From assembly GCA_024699355.1 (NCBI GenBank), contig JAILPR010000208.1, positions 1-33,239 on the forward strand: 33,239 nt of DNA, read 5' to 3'. Each line of letters opens with the position of its first letter. Positions within the stretch are counted from its first letter, which is position 1. Shown in pieces: positions 8,397-15,587 of this stretch. Below the pieces are notes generated by a model, which did not search any database, was not told the DNA's origin, and was given only the letters and a program-made list of their open reading frames with translations. A program made the position numbers and the translations under genes. The DNA comes from Lachnospiraceae bacterium. Its GTDB lineage: Bacteria > Bacillota > Clostridia > Lachnospirales > Lachnospiraceae.

Positions 8397-8425
8397 ATTA
8401 TAGCAAAGGATCGTTTTTTTCGCAA
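8397..8425 (-). promoter_or_regulatory. Sigma-A-type promoter of the aldo/keto reductase gene
   Basis: On the minus strand, TTGCGA (8420-8425) and a consensus TATAAT (8397-8402) are separated by exactly 17 bp. Transcription should begin near 8390, leaving a leader of about 84 nt before ATG 8305. Confidence 0.8.
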
Positions 8426-8434
8426 GACGGAAAC

Positions 8435-8481
8435 AAAAAATAGCCAAAAAAGAGAACTTAGTCTCATTTTTTGGCTATTTG
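8435..8481 (-). terminator. Terminator of the CDF transporter gene
   Basis: On the minus strand, AATAGCCAAAAAATGAGA pairs with TCTCTTTTTTGGCTATT around a CTAAGT loop, followed by TTTTG. There is one bulge in the stem. It lies about 16 bp after the transporter stop and just upstream of the reductase promoter, so it insulates the two units. Confidence 0.85.
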
Positions 8482-8496
8482 CATCCCTTGTTTCCC

Positions 8497-9624
8497 TTAC
8501 TCGGAAACATCATCATCCATCTTGATCACGAAGTTCAATTCCGGATATTGTGCCTGAACCGCTTCATAAATGCTCTCTTGCACCCCGTTCCGATCCGGTG
8601 CATCAAAATCAACGACCGCATCAAAGCTGACGAAGTGATCTTCTTCATTATAGTAGAAACCGTGCATCTGAATGACATATTCAAAGCTCATGACAAGCTT
8701 GGTCAGTTCACTCTTTAGCTTCAATGCTTTGTCGTTGCTGGTATTGGCGGAATAGATCCCGATCGCGGTCATGACGACATTTAACTCTTCATAGACTTTG
8801 TCGGCGATGCGACGCTCCAGTTCATCGATCTGGGCGGCGTTCATCGTATCATCCACTTCCACGTGAATGGACGCAAGCAGCATATCCGGTCCGTAACTGT
8901 GCGTCACCAGGTCATAGGCGCCGTGCACTTCCGGAAACGCACTGACCATCCGCTTGATCTTGATCGCCAGTGCCGAGTCCACACGTTCTCCAAGGATCTG
9001 GCTGATGGTATTGCTGAGCATCTCGATACCGGATTTGATGATGACGATCGAGATGATCGCACCGAGAACGGCCTCTAATTTGATCCCGAAGCCAAGGTAG
9101 ATCCCGGCTGCCACCAGGGTGGATGCACTGATCACGGCATCCATCGTCGCGTCCGTTCCGGAGTCGATCAGGGACTCTGAGTTGATCTTTTCGCCAACGC
9201 CTTTGACGTAGCGTCCAAGGACGATCTTGACCAGTACCGCAACCGCCACGATCACGAGCGACACCGTCGTATAATCCGGTGTCTCCGGGTGCAAGATCTT
9301 TTTGATGGATTCGATCAGCGATGTTGCACCGGCATAGAGCACGATCAGCGAGATGATCGCTGCCGTCAGATACTCGACTCTGCCGTGTCCCATCGGATGT
9401 TTCTTATCCGGCCGCTTTCCCGCAAGCTTCGTTCCTACGATCGTGATGACACTCGAGAGCGCATCACTTAAGTTGTTTACCGCATCGAGGGTGATCGCGA
9501 TGGAATTGGACAATGCGCCGATCATCGCTTTGAACACCGCCAGAAAAATATTTGCAATAATACCGATCGTGCTCGTACGGACCACGATCTTTTCGCGTTC
9601 ACTTACCTGTTTTGTCTTGGCCAT
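8497..9624 (-). CDS. Cation diffusion facilitator (CDF) transporter, manganese-type signature
   Basis: A 375-aa membrane antiporter that should export a divalent metal in exchange for protons. ATG 9624 (MAKTKQ) follows GAGGAGGAAGGG. The ORF-track start at 9678 falls in the promoter -35 and cannot be used. Six helices span about 15-230. The metal site is Asn50-xxx-Asp54 in TM2 (DAVNNLSD) and Asp154-xxx-Asp158 in TM5 (LIDSGTD). This N/DxxxD pattern is associated with Mn-type CDFs (MntE), whereas zinc types usually carry a His. HPMGHGRVEY after TM2 is family-typical. The C-terminal cytoplasmic part is long, with a first dimerisation domain and then about 75 more residues that look like a second alpha/beta copy. 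It has its own promoter and terminator. Confidence 0.92.
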   Translation of the reverse strand: MAKTKQVSEREKIVVRTSTIGIIANIFLAVFKAMIGALSNSIAITLDAVNNLSDALSSVITIVGTKLAGKRPDKKHPMGHGRVEYLTAAIISLIVLYAGATSLIESIKKILHPETPDYTTVSLVIVAVAVLVKIVLGRYVKGVGEKINSESLIDSGTDATMDAVISASTLVAAGIYLGFGIKLEAVLGAIISIVIIKSGIEMLSNTISQILGERVDSALAIKIKRMVSAFPEVHGAYDLVTHSYGPDMLLASIHVEVDDTMNAAQIDELERRIADKVYEELNVVMTAIGIYSANTSNDKALKLKSELTKLVMSFEYVIQMHGFYYNEEDHFVSFDAVVDFDAPDRNGVQESIYEAVQAQYPELNFVIKMDDDVSE

Positions 9625-9649
9625 AAGTTTCCCTTCCTCCTCAATGTCT

Positions 9650-9678
9650 ATTATCGGATGACTTTGCAATTCCGTCAA
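9650..9678 (-). promoter_or_regulatory. Promoter of the CDF transporter gene
   Basis: On the minus strand, TTGACG (9673-9678), a 17-bp spacer and GATAAT (9650-9655). Transcription should start near 9643, about 20 nt before the ATG. This position rules out the longer ORF-track start. Confidence 0.8.
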
Positions 9679-9691
9679 ACAGAAAGGAAAG

Positions 9692-9721
9692 GAGCCGTCT
9701 CAAAGGGGGGAGAGACGGCTC
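9692..9721 (-). terminator. Terminator of the glutathione peroxidase gene
   Basis: A perfect 10-bp stem GAGCCGTCTC / GAGACGGCTC with a 10-nt loop. On the minus strand it is followed by an interrupted T-tract (CTTTCCTTTCTGTTTG). It lies 35 bp after the peroxidase stop. Confidence 0.8.
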
Positions 9722-9756
9722 TATGGTGAAATATGAAACTATAGAAACTGGCAATG

Positions 9757-10302
9757 TTACAGAAGCTGCTTAACGCAAGCTTCCACTTCTTTCATGTCAG
9801 TGGTCGGCTCGAAACGGGCTACGACATTTCCCTGACGATCTACGATAAATTTGGTGAAATTCCATTTAATATTCGGATTGTTCTTGTAATCCTTATCGAT
9901 CTTCTTGAGCATCACGCCCATGGCAAGCGCCATCGGACCTTTGCCAAGGCCTTCAAACCCTTTCTGGCTCTTTAAATAGGTATATAACGGAAGCTCATTC
10001 TCGCCGTTGACATCAGACTTTTTCATCTGCTCAAACTGTGTGTTGTATTTTAACTGGCAGAACTCATGGATCTCTTCATCCGTTCCCGGCGTCTGTCCTG
10101 CGAACTGATTACAGGGAACATCTACGATCTCAAGTCCCTGTGCATGATACGCTTCATACATCTTCTCAAGCGGCTCATAGTGCGGTGTAAATCCACAACC
10201 GGTAGCCGTGTTGACGATGATCATTACTTTGCCTTCATAATCTTTTAATGCCAACTGTGAACCATCTGTCTTCGGTACAGTGTAATCATAAATGCTTGCC
10301 AT
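9757..10302 (-). CDS. Glutathione peroxidase (thioredoxin-type, cysteine form)
   Basis: Reduces hydrogen or organic peroxides in the cytoplasm. Bacterial members of this type usually use thioredoxin rather than glutathione. ATG 10302 (MASIYDY) has AGGAGGGAACAAAC just upstream; length 181 aa. The peroxidatic cysteine Cys36 lies in NTATGCGFTPHYEPL, as Cys and not selenocysteine. The rest of the catalytic tetrad is present: Gln66 in VPCNQFAGQ, and Trp147-Asn148 in KWNFTKF. Cys82 (HEFCQLKYNTQF) is at the place of the resolving cysteine of Trx-type enzymes. The gene has a consensus promoter with a 24-bp operator-like dyad covering the -10 region, so peroxide-responsive repression is likely. It is a one-gene transcript closed by a hairpin terminator. 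Confidence 0.95.
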   Translation of the reverse strand: MASIYDYTVPKTDGSQLALKDYEGKVMIIVNTATGCGFTPHYEPLEKMYEAYHAQGLEIVDVPCNQFAGQTPGTDEEIHEFCQLKYNTQFEQMKKSDVNGENELPLYTYLKSQKGFEGLGKGPMALAMGVMLKKIDKDYKNNPNIKWNFTKFIVDRQGNVVARFEPTTDMKEVEACVKQLL

Positions 10303-10385
10303 GTTTGTTCCCTCCTGCATATTGTTGTATGCGCTTTGCGCGATCTTTTGTTCCGACAGGTGATTGCCTGTCCTTCATTTGTCCT

Positions 10386-10415
10386 AATTATATTGCGTGC
10401 AATTTAATTTGTCAA
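10386..10415 (-). promoter_or_regulatory. Consensus promoter and MarR/OhrR-like operator of the peroxidase gene
   Basis: On the minus strand, TTGACA (10410-10415), a 17-bp spacer and TATAAT (10387-10392): a perfect consensus promoter. The plus strand 10386-10409 reads AATTATATTGCGTGCAATTTAATT, a 24-bp dyad with a single mismatched pair and an ATTGC-GT-GCAAT core. The dyad covers the -10 and the spacer, an ideal repressor position. Its AT-rich arms around ATTG..CAAT resemble OhrR/MarR-family operators. The regulator itself is not in the window. Confidence 0.82.
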
Positions 10416-10444
10416 CATCTATTTTGGATTTTTTTTTCAATTTC

Positions 10445-10473
10445 TTGTAAGTGCCTGAAAATCGCGCTATGAT
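10445..10473 (+). promoter_or_regulatory. Promoter of the DUF1275-like gene
   Basis: TTGTAA (10445-10450), a 17-bp spacer and TATGAT (10468-10473). It diverges from the peroxidase promoter, about 36 bp from the operator dyad. The leader to ATG 10559 is about 80 nt. Confidence 0.7.
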
Positions 10474-10558
10474 GGTACCTTGAACAGCGCACGGGATGCA
10501 TGCTTTGCAATCCTCCGCCGCTGAAATCCGAAGTTTCATGATCTTAAGGAGAGCCTTC

Positions 10559-11305
10559 ATGTATCAACCATCCGCAGAAGATGATATTTATTCTCAAAAC
10601 ACCCATACCCACGGATTCCATCACGGAAATGAATTCGTAAAGCCACTGACGGCCTCGGAACACCGTGACCTGATCCTGCAGCGCCTCGCATGCCTGCTTG
10701 GCGGCTTTGGCGGCGCTTATGTCCTGATAAATGCCGGACAGTTTGCTTCCGCACAAACCTTAAATATGATCGAACTGGTCCTGGGCTTTTGCGCACTTGA
10801 TTTTCCGAATGTCCTGCTGATCCTGGGTGCGTTCCTTATTTATGCGGCATCGATCCTGATCAGTGCCCTGCTAAGCGGCCATGGCAAAAATCTGCGTAAG
10901 ATCGCGCTGATCGTCAGTGCCCTCTGCATGCTCCTCTACAGTGCGATGCCGGAAGGCATGCCGCTGCAGCTGATGCTCTATCCGTCGTTTCTGATGATGC
11001 CAATGCTATGGATCGCGTTCAGCGTGCCGATCAGAGGCTACAACAGTGCCTGTATCTTTTCGACCAACAACCTGCGCCAGACGATTTACTCCCTGGGATC
11101 CTACCTGTGCGATCGTGACAGACGCCACCTGGAGAAAGCCTATTTCTTTGCCGGATCCCTGTTCTGCTTCCATCTGGGTGTGATCCTTGCCTTTGTTGCG
11201 GATCTCTTTTGGGGGCAAAAAGCAGCGCTTCTCTCGCTCCTCTTGATTATTTATACATATATTTTGGTTCAAAAGCCGATCCCTTCCGATAAGTCTTCTG
11301 AATAA
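10559..11305 (+). CDS. DUF1275 (YoaK-like) family membrane protein
   Basis: A 248-aa integral membrane protein of unknown function. ATG 10559 (MYQPSAED) follows AAGGAGAG; the ORF-track start at 10496 lacks a site. After a 45-residue hydrophilic N-terminus there are about six hydrophobic segments. The layout matches DUF1275: a first helix of the form LGGFGGAYVLINAGQFASAQTLNM, and a later conserved helix with YNSACIFSTNNLRQTIYSL. That second region corresponds to the 'xxTGNLR' motif of the family. Family assignment rests on this pattern and is fairly, not fully, certain. It is transcribed divergently from glutathione peroxidase. I see no clear terminator after it, so some read-through to the nhaC promoter region is possible. 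Confidence 0.78.
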   Translation: MYQPSAEDDIYSQNTHTHGFHHGNEFVKPLTASEHRDLILQRLACLLGGFGGAYVLINAGQFASAQTLNMIELVLGFCALDFPNVLLILGAFLIYAASILISALLSGHGKNLRKIALIVSALCMLLYSAMPEGMPLQLMLYPSFLMMPMLWIAFSVPIRGYNSACIFSTNNLRQTIYSLGSYLCDRDRRHLEKAYFFAGSLFCFHLGVILAFVADLFWGQKAALLSLLLIIYTYILVQKPIPSDKSSE

Positions 11306-11350
11306 TATGCTTTTTTCGGGCGAATCATCTGAATAAATATTCAATTGTGC

Positions 11351-11379
11351 TTGACCTGCCCTTCCTTGAATGCTACGAT
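11351..11379 (+). promoter_or_regulatory. Promoter of the NhaC-type antiporter gene
   Basis: TTGACC (11351-11356), a 17-bp spacer and TACGAT (11374-11379). Transcription should start close to 11385, at the foot of a hairpin. Confidence 0.75.
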
Positions 11380-11383
11380 AAAT

Positions 11384-11415
11384 GCAGTCGCGGACACAAG
11401 CGGCTGCATGATTTT
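11384..11415 (+). promoter_or_regulatory. 5'-terminal leader hairpin before nhaC
   Basis: GCAGTCGC (11384-11391) pairs with GCGGCTGC (11400-11407), eight pairs including one G-U, followed by ATGATTTTTA. It lies at the predicted 5' end of the nhaC mRNA. It may protect the 5' end, attenuate transcription, or weakly terminate read-through from the gene upstream. Confidence 0.35.
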
Positions 11416-11483
11416 TACAGTAACCATGTACCCATACAATGATGTATGATGCATGGTATTTTTTGATTACAGGAGGGAAAGAT

Positions 11484-12992
11484 ATGTATGCAACATTTTG
11501 GGCGCTGGTACCGCCCATCGTCGCCATCATCCTGGCGCTGCTAACCAAGGAAGTTTACAGTTCCCTGTTTATCGGTATCCTGGTCGGTGGTCTGTTCTAT
11601 GCGAACTTCAGTTTTGAAGGAACGCTGACTCACATCTTTAATGAAGGAATGATCCCGCAGCTGGCCGACAGTTATAACGCCGGCATCCTGGTATTTCTGG
11701 TATTCCTCGGCATCATGGTCGCATTGATGAACAAAGCCGGCGGCTCTGCGGCATTTGGTCGCTGGGCGTCCGAGCATGCAAAGAGCAGAGTCAGCGCACA
11801 GCTGGCAACGATCCTTTTAGGCGTCCTGATCTTTGTCGATGATTATTTTAACTGCTTAACCGTCGGCTCCGTCATGAGACCGGTGACTGACCGTCACAAG
11901 ATCAGCCGTGCAAAGCTGGCTTATCTGATCGATGCCACAGCCGCACCGGTCTGTATCATCGCTCCGATCTCATCCTGGGCTGCTGCCGTCAGCGGCTTTG
12001 CTCCGGAAGGGACCAACGGGCTGGTGCTCTTTATCCGGGCGATCCCGTATAACTACTATGCACTCTTAACCCTGTTCATGATGATCCTGTTAACGCTCTT
12101 TAAATTAGACTACGGCCCGATGGCAAAGCATGAAGCCAACGCGGCAAACGGCGATCTGTTCACCGTTCGCACCAAAAACTACAGCGATGATGATGCGGTA
12201 GAAGGAAACGGCAAAGTCATCGATCTGGTCCTTCCGATCCTCGTGCTGATCATCTCCTGCGTCATCGGAATGGTCTATACCGGCGGCTTCTTTGCAGGTG
12301 AGAGTTTCGTCAATGCCTTCGCGGCAAGCGATGCTTCCGTCGGTCTGGTACTCGGCTCCTTTATCGCGCTGTTTCTGACCATTGTCTTTTATATGGTACG
12401 CAAGGTACTGCCGTTTCGGGCATGCATGGATTGCATCACCGATGGATTCAAAGCGATGGTTCCGGCCATCACCATCCTGGTCCTTGCCTGGACGTTAAAG
12501 AGTATGACCGATTCCCTGGGTGCTGCGGATTATGTGGCAGGACTCGTGGAAGGCAGCGCAGACAGCTTCTTAAGCTTCCTGCCGGCGATCGTATTTGTCA
12601 TCGCCCTGTTCCTTGCTTTCTCGACCGGTACTTCCTGGGGCACCTTCGGTATCCTGATCCCGATCACCTTAAAGGTCTTCCCGCTTGAGAGCGGCAATCC
12701 TTTGGCGATCATCTGCGTTTCGGCTTGTATGGCCGGTGCGGTATGCGGCGATCATTGCTCCCCGATTTCCGATACGACGATCATGTCCTCGGCCGGTGCA
12801 CAGTGTGACCACATCTCTCACGTATCGACCCAGCTGCCGTATGCACTGACTGCTGCCGCAGTCTCCTTTATCACCTATATCTTTGCGGGCTTTGTGCACA
12901 ACACCGTGATCAGCCTGATCTTCGGTTTTGTCCTGATGTTCGCAACGGTCCTGGTACTTCGCAGGATCTATCCATCGAAAAAAGAAGCGTAA
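11484..12992 (+). CDS. nhaC: Na+/H+ antiporter, NhaC family
   Basis: A 502-aa polytopic membrane antiporter, the expected length for the NhaC family. It should expel Na+ in exchange for protons, or possibly exchange organic acids, as some relatives do. The start ATG 11484 (MYATFWALVPP) follows AGGAGGGAAAG; the ORF-track start is 15 codons upstream without a site. About 11-12 hydrophobic helices are visible. Family hallmarks include VDDYFNCLTVGSVMRPVTD, IDATAAPVCIIAPISSWAA, FSTGTSWGTFGILIPI and AVCGDHCSPISDTTIMSSAGA. It is a single transcription unit with its own promoter. It shares a convergent terminator with the HD gene downstream. Confidence 0.92.
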   Translation: MYATFWALVPPIVAIILALLTKEVYSSLFIGILVGGLFYANFSFEGTLTHIFNEGMIPQLADSYNAGILVFLVFLGIMVALMNKAGGSAAFGRWASEHAKSRVSAQLATILLGVLIFVDDYFNCLTVGSVMRPVTDRHKISRAKLAYLIDATAAPVCIIAPISSWAAAVSGFAPEGTNGLVLFIRAIPYNYYALLTLFMMILLTLFKLDYGPMAKHEANAANGDLFTVRTKNYSDDDAVEGNGKVIDLVLPILVLIISCVIGMVYTGGFFAGESFVNAFAASDASVGLVLGSFIALFLTIVFYMVRKVLPFRACMDCITDGFKAMVPAITILVLAWTLKSMTDSLGAADYVAGLVEGSADSFLSFLPAIVFVIALFLAFSTGTSWGTFGILIPITLKVFPLESGNPLAIICVSACMAGAVCGDHCSPISDTTIMSSAGAQCDHISHVSTQLPYALTAAAVSFITYIFAGFVHNTVISLIFGFVLMFATVLVLRRIYPSKKEA

Positions 12993-13044
12993 CGTTCGCT
13001 TCTGATCACAGTAAACACGATGTTACCGCCTGATGCGGCACATA

Positions 13045-13083
13045 TAAAAACGGCTCTGAAGCGAATGCACTTCAGAGCCGTTT
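13045..13083. terminator. Bidirectional terminator between nhaC and the HD gene
   Basis: AAACGGCTCTGAAG (13048-13061) pairs perfectly with CTTCAGAGCCGTTT (13070-13083), a 14-bp stem with an 8-nt loop. On the minus strand it is followed by a T-run (TTTTTATAT) and starts 3 nt after the HD gene stop. On the plus strand it ends in TTTACG, about 55 bp after nhaC. It serves the minus gene best, and probably both. Confidence 0.9.
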
Positions 13084-13086
13084 ACG

Positions 13087-13575
13087 TTAGGCATATACTT
13101 TTTTTCTGCGCAGCTTTCCTGCGACGATACATACAAAATCTTTGATCGAACAATATTTATCCGCATAGGTGATGACATATCCTTCCACCGTCTTTGGCGG
13201 GTGGATGGTCAGCGGAAACATATGATGCGATATGATGTCCACTTCCACTTCATTGATGTCCGGCAGGATCTCTTTGGCCACATCCACGGAATCTACCGGA
13301 TGCTGGAAGCAGCACTGCTTTCCGCTCTGATAGGTGTGACGGAATCTGGCAAGTCCCAGATCATGGCAAAGGGCGCCACGGATCATGGCACGATTGTCTG
13401 TCCTGACATGAAGCTTATTTAAAACCTTGCAGACTTTTAAACTGGTCATGGCCACCGAGTAACTGTGGTCTGCCACATTGCTGTTATAATGATGTTCGCG
13501 CGCCATCGCGCTTTGGTATGCTTCGGAAGTTAAAATCTCTCTTCCGACCCCACGGATCTCATCTCTGATCGACAT
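13087..13575 (-). CDS. Small HD-domain metal-dependent phosphohydrolase
   Basis: A 162-aa single-domain HD-superfamily protein, probably a cytoplasmic phosphohydrolase of unknown substrate. Metal ligands of the HD fold are visible: His37 in VADHSYSVAM, His71-Asp72 in LCHDLGLARF, His92 in QHPVDSVD, His117/His118 in ISHHMFPL and Asp139 in YADKYC. The paired HPVDS..ISHHM..P pattern is seen in HD proteins related to the HDIG group. ATG 13575 has GAGGGAT 6-10 nt upstream. It is not related at the motif level to the YfbR-like protein elsewhere in the window, other than by the HD fold. It has a likely promoter at 13615-13643 and ends in the terminator shared with nhaC. Confidence 0.85.
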   Translation of the reverse strand: MSIRDEIRGVGREILTSEAYQSAMAREHHYNSNVADHSYSVAMTSLKVCKVLNKLHVRTDNRAMIRGALCHDLGLARFRHTYQSGKQCCFQHPVDSVDVAKEILPDINEVEVDIISHHMFPLTIHPPKTVEGYVITYADKYCSIKDFVCIVAGKLRRKKVYA

Positions 13576-13614
13576 GCTTTGTATCCCTCATATCCTGCAC
13601 TGCAGTTCCGCTTC

Positions 13615-13643
13615 AGAATATCGCTTTTGGCATCAAAAAACAA
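13615..13643 (-). promoter_or_regulatory. Candidate promoter of the small HD gene
   Basis: On the minus strand, TTGTTT (13638-13643), a 17-bp spacer and TATTCT (13615-13620), with an A/T-rich upstream tract. I see no terminator between the GH31 stop and this point, so read-through from the sugar locus is also possible. Confidence 0.5.
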
Positions 13644-13718
13644 GTTTTTTTTCAAAAAGATTTCTAAAGAATTCATGCAACCTCAGCCATCATAACGCAG
13701 AAATGTGAACAAAGAATG

Positions 13719-15587
13719 TCAAATTCCTGAACTTTCTTTCACAAACACCGGAATTTCATCATAGGGCACATCCACCGTCAGGGATCTGCCGCCCTCATAG
13801 AAGCGCTTATCAAAGAAGCCGTAAAAGCGCCCCTTCGGGAGATACACTTCCTTTCTCGTCCCCTCTTCGTAGGTGAGCGGACAAACGATCATCTCATCCC
13901 CGAAGAGATACTCATCCCCGATATCGGCGACATTCGGATCTTCCGGATAATCCATCACCAGCGCCCGGATCGGCGGCTTGCCGCTGTTTTGATACTCCTC
14001 AAAAGCCTTCTTTAAATATGGTATCAGAGAGATCCGCACCTCCAGCAGTTTCCTGCAGGCCGCAGTATAGTAAGGTGCATCTTCCATCTGAATTTTCGCA
14101 AGGCTTAAGTCAATATCCGTCTGCTTCCAGGGCGGCATCGGGATCCGCCAGGCATTGATCAGTGCCTGATGCGAAAAGATCACCGTCTCGAGACGTCGCA
14201 GCAGATCATCTCCGTTTACGCAGTCGCGCACTTCCGGACACCACAACAGTCCCGAGAACCCGGAATTGACGAGCGCCGTGATAAACTTTCGATGATCATA
14301 CAGGTCCGAATACAGGACAAAGGGCTGCGGCGATGCCAGTGCGCCGGAGGAGCGCACTTCGCTGTAGGTCTCTTTGCCCCGCTCAGCATAGGCTTGCCGG
14401 ATCGTATCCTGATACAGGATGCCGAGTGCCTGATGCATCTGCTCTCCATCCATGCCGGACGGGAACTGCGAACACTCCGGAAACGACCAGTCCGAGGGGT
14501 TATAGTCGGAGTTGTCACACTCATCGAGTTTCAATCCCGAAATTCCCCGGTCAATGAAGTGCTTCTGATGATAGGCTTTGAAGATCTCCCGCGCCTCTTT
14601 CCCCGCAAAGTCCGGCACCAGCCCGTTCCAGACCTCATAGTCGCCGGCATAGGGCAGCAACTCTTCATAAAATTCCGCTGCCGGATAGACAAAGGCATGC
14701 TCCCAGAGATTGAGCGCATAGCCCATCTCCTGCATCTGATCGATCATCTCCTGCGGTGCAGGAAACAGGTCCGACCACCGGTATGTGCAGGAATAACTGT
14801 GGGAATGCCACCCCGGCTCGATACCGATCACTTTGATCGGCATCCCGTCTGCCCGAAACTCCTTTGCCATCCGCAGCGCCTCTTTCTGATCGCATCCGCC
14901 GTAAAGCCGGTACCAGGGATACAGTCCCCACTCCGGAGGGCAAACACCGCCGCCGGAAAAAAGGTTATAACGCTGCACACACTCTAAGATGCTGCCCTCG
15001 ATCGCGATGCAGCGCACCCCGTTACAGCGCGGGATCTCGATCAGGATCTCCCGCTCCTGTGCCGACTTTTTGAGCGCATAGAGCGCGGATTCCGAAAACT
15101 CGGTGTGCGCTTCATTTTCGATGCGCATGCTGCGGGATGCCCCTTTCTTTGCCACCGTCCCCATCTGAAACGTCGCGGTCCGATAGGTGTCGACAAACAG
15201 CGCATAACCGGAGGAGGAAATATAAAACGGCACCGGTGCGTGGCTCTCACCCGTATCCGCGACCGGGTCGGAATTGACCTTGATCAGCCTCCGCTTTCCC
15301 GCACTGTTGATCCCGAAAAACTGTAAACCAAAGCCATAGATATTCTCCGACGGATCCATCGGCAGCCTCAAAAGGACCCCGCGCTGGCTGATCCGGAACG
15401 AAAGTGCGCGCAGGATCTCGACTGCCCTGCCGGGTCTTGCATCGGGAAGCGCCATCAGCGCCTCCTTTCGCATCTGCACACTGCGGTGTGCGGTCGGTGT
15501 ATGAACTTCCGGGATCCCGATCACGACCTCATAGATCCCGTTTGCAATCTGATGTAGTTCCTGTTTTTTCATCTCTGTACTCACCAT
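13719..15587 (-). CDS. Glycoside hydrolase family 31 alpha-glycosidase
   Basis: A 622-aa cytoplasmic alpha-glycosidase of clan GH-D, retaining mechanism. The N-terminal beta-sandwich (about 1-210) carries the NIYGFGLQ stretch common to GH31. The barrel starts near PPEWGLYPWYR. The nucleophile is Asp355 in GLKLDECDN. The acid/base is likely Asp428 or Asp431 in VLYSDLYDHRKF, a context unlike the usual GD of maltases. A C-terminal beta-domain with YLPKGRFYGFFD follows. Substrate could be an alpha-xyloside, alpha-glucoside or alpha-galactoside. No signal peptide is seen. The start at 15587 overlaps the stop of the GH88 gene (ATGGTGA), implying coupled translation; the ribosome binding site is weak. 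It is the last gene of the sugar locus. Confidence 0.88.
   Translation of the reverse strand: MVSTEMKKQELHQIANGIYEVVIGIPEVHTPTAHRSVQMRKEALMALPDARPGRAVEILRALSFRISQRGVLLRLPMDPSENIYGFGLQFFGINSAGKRRLIKVNSDPVADTGESHAPVPFYISSSGYALFVDTYRTATFQMGTVAKKGASRSMRIENEAHTEFSESALYALKKSAQEREILIEIPRCNGVRCIAIEGSILECVQRYNLFSGGGVCPPEWGLYPWYRLYGGCDQKEALRMAKEFRADGMPIKVIGIEPGWHSHSYSCTYRWSDLFPAPQEMIDQMQEMGYALNLWEHAFVYPAAEFYEELLPYAGDYEVWNGLVPDFAGKEAREIFKAYHQKHFIDRGISGLKLDECDNSDYNPSDWSFPECSQFPSGMDGEQMHQALGILYQDTIRQAYAERGKETYSEVRSSGALASPQPFVLYSDLYDHRKFITALVNSGFSGLLWCPEVRDCVNGDDLLRRLETVIFSHQALINAWRIPMPPWKQTDIDLSLAKIQMEDAPYYTAACRKLLEVRISLIPYLKKAFEEYQNSGKPPIRALVMDYPEDPNVADIGDEYLFGDEMIVCPLTYEEGTRKEVYLPKGRFYGFFDKRFYEGGRSLTVDVPYDEIPVFVKESSGI

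Noticed and set aside
11006-11548. 180-aa minus-strand ORF spanning the nhaC promoter
   Set aside because: It overlaps two well-supported plus-strand genes and a good promoter; composition is not protein-like.
14169-14987. 272-aa plus-strand ORF opposite the GH31 gene
   Set aside because: Antisense shadow with an unnatural Arg/His/Pro-rich composition; GH31 motifs on the minus strand are clear.
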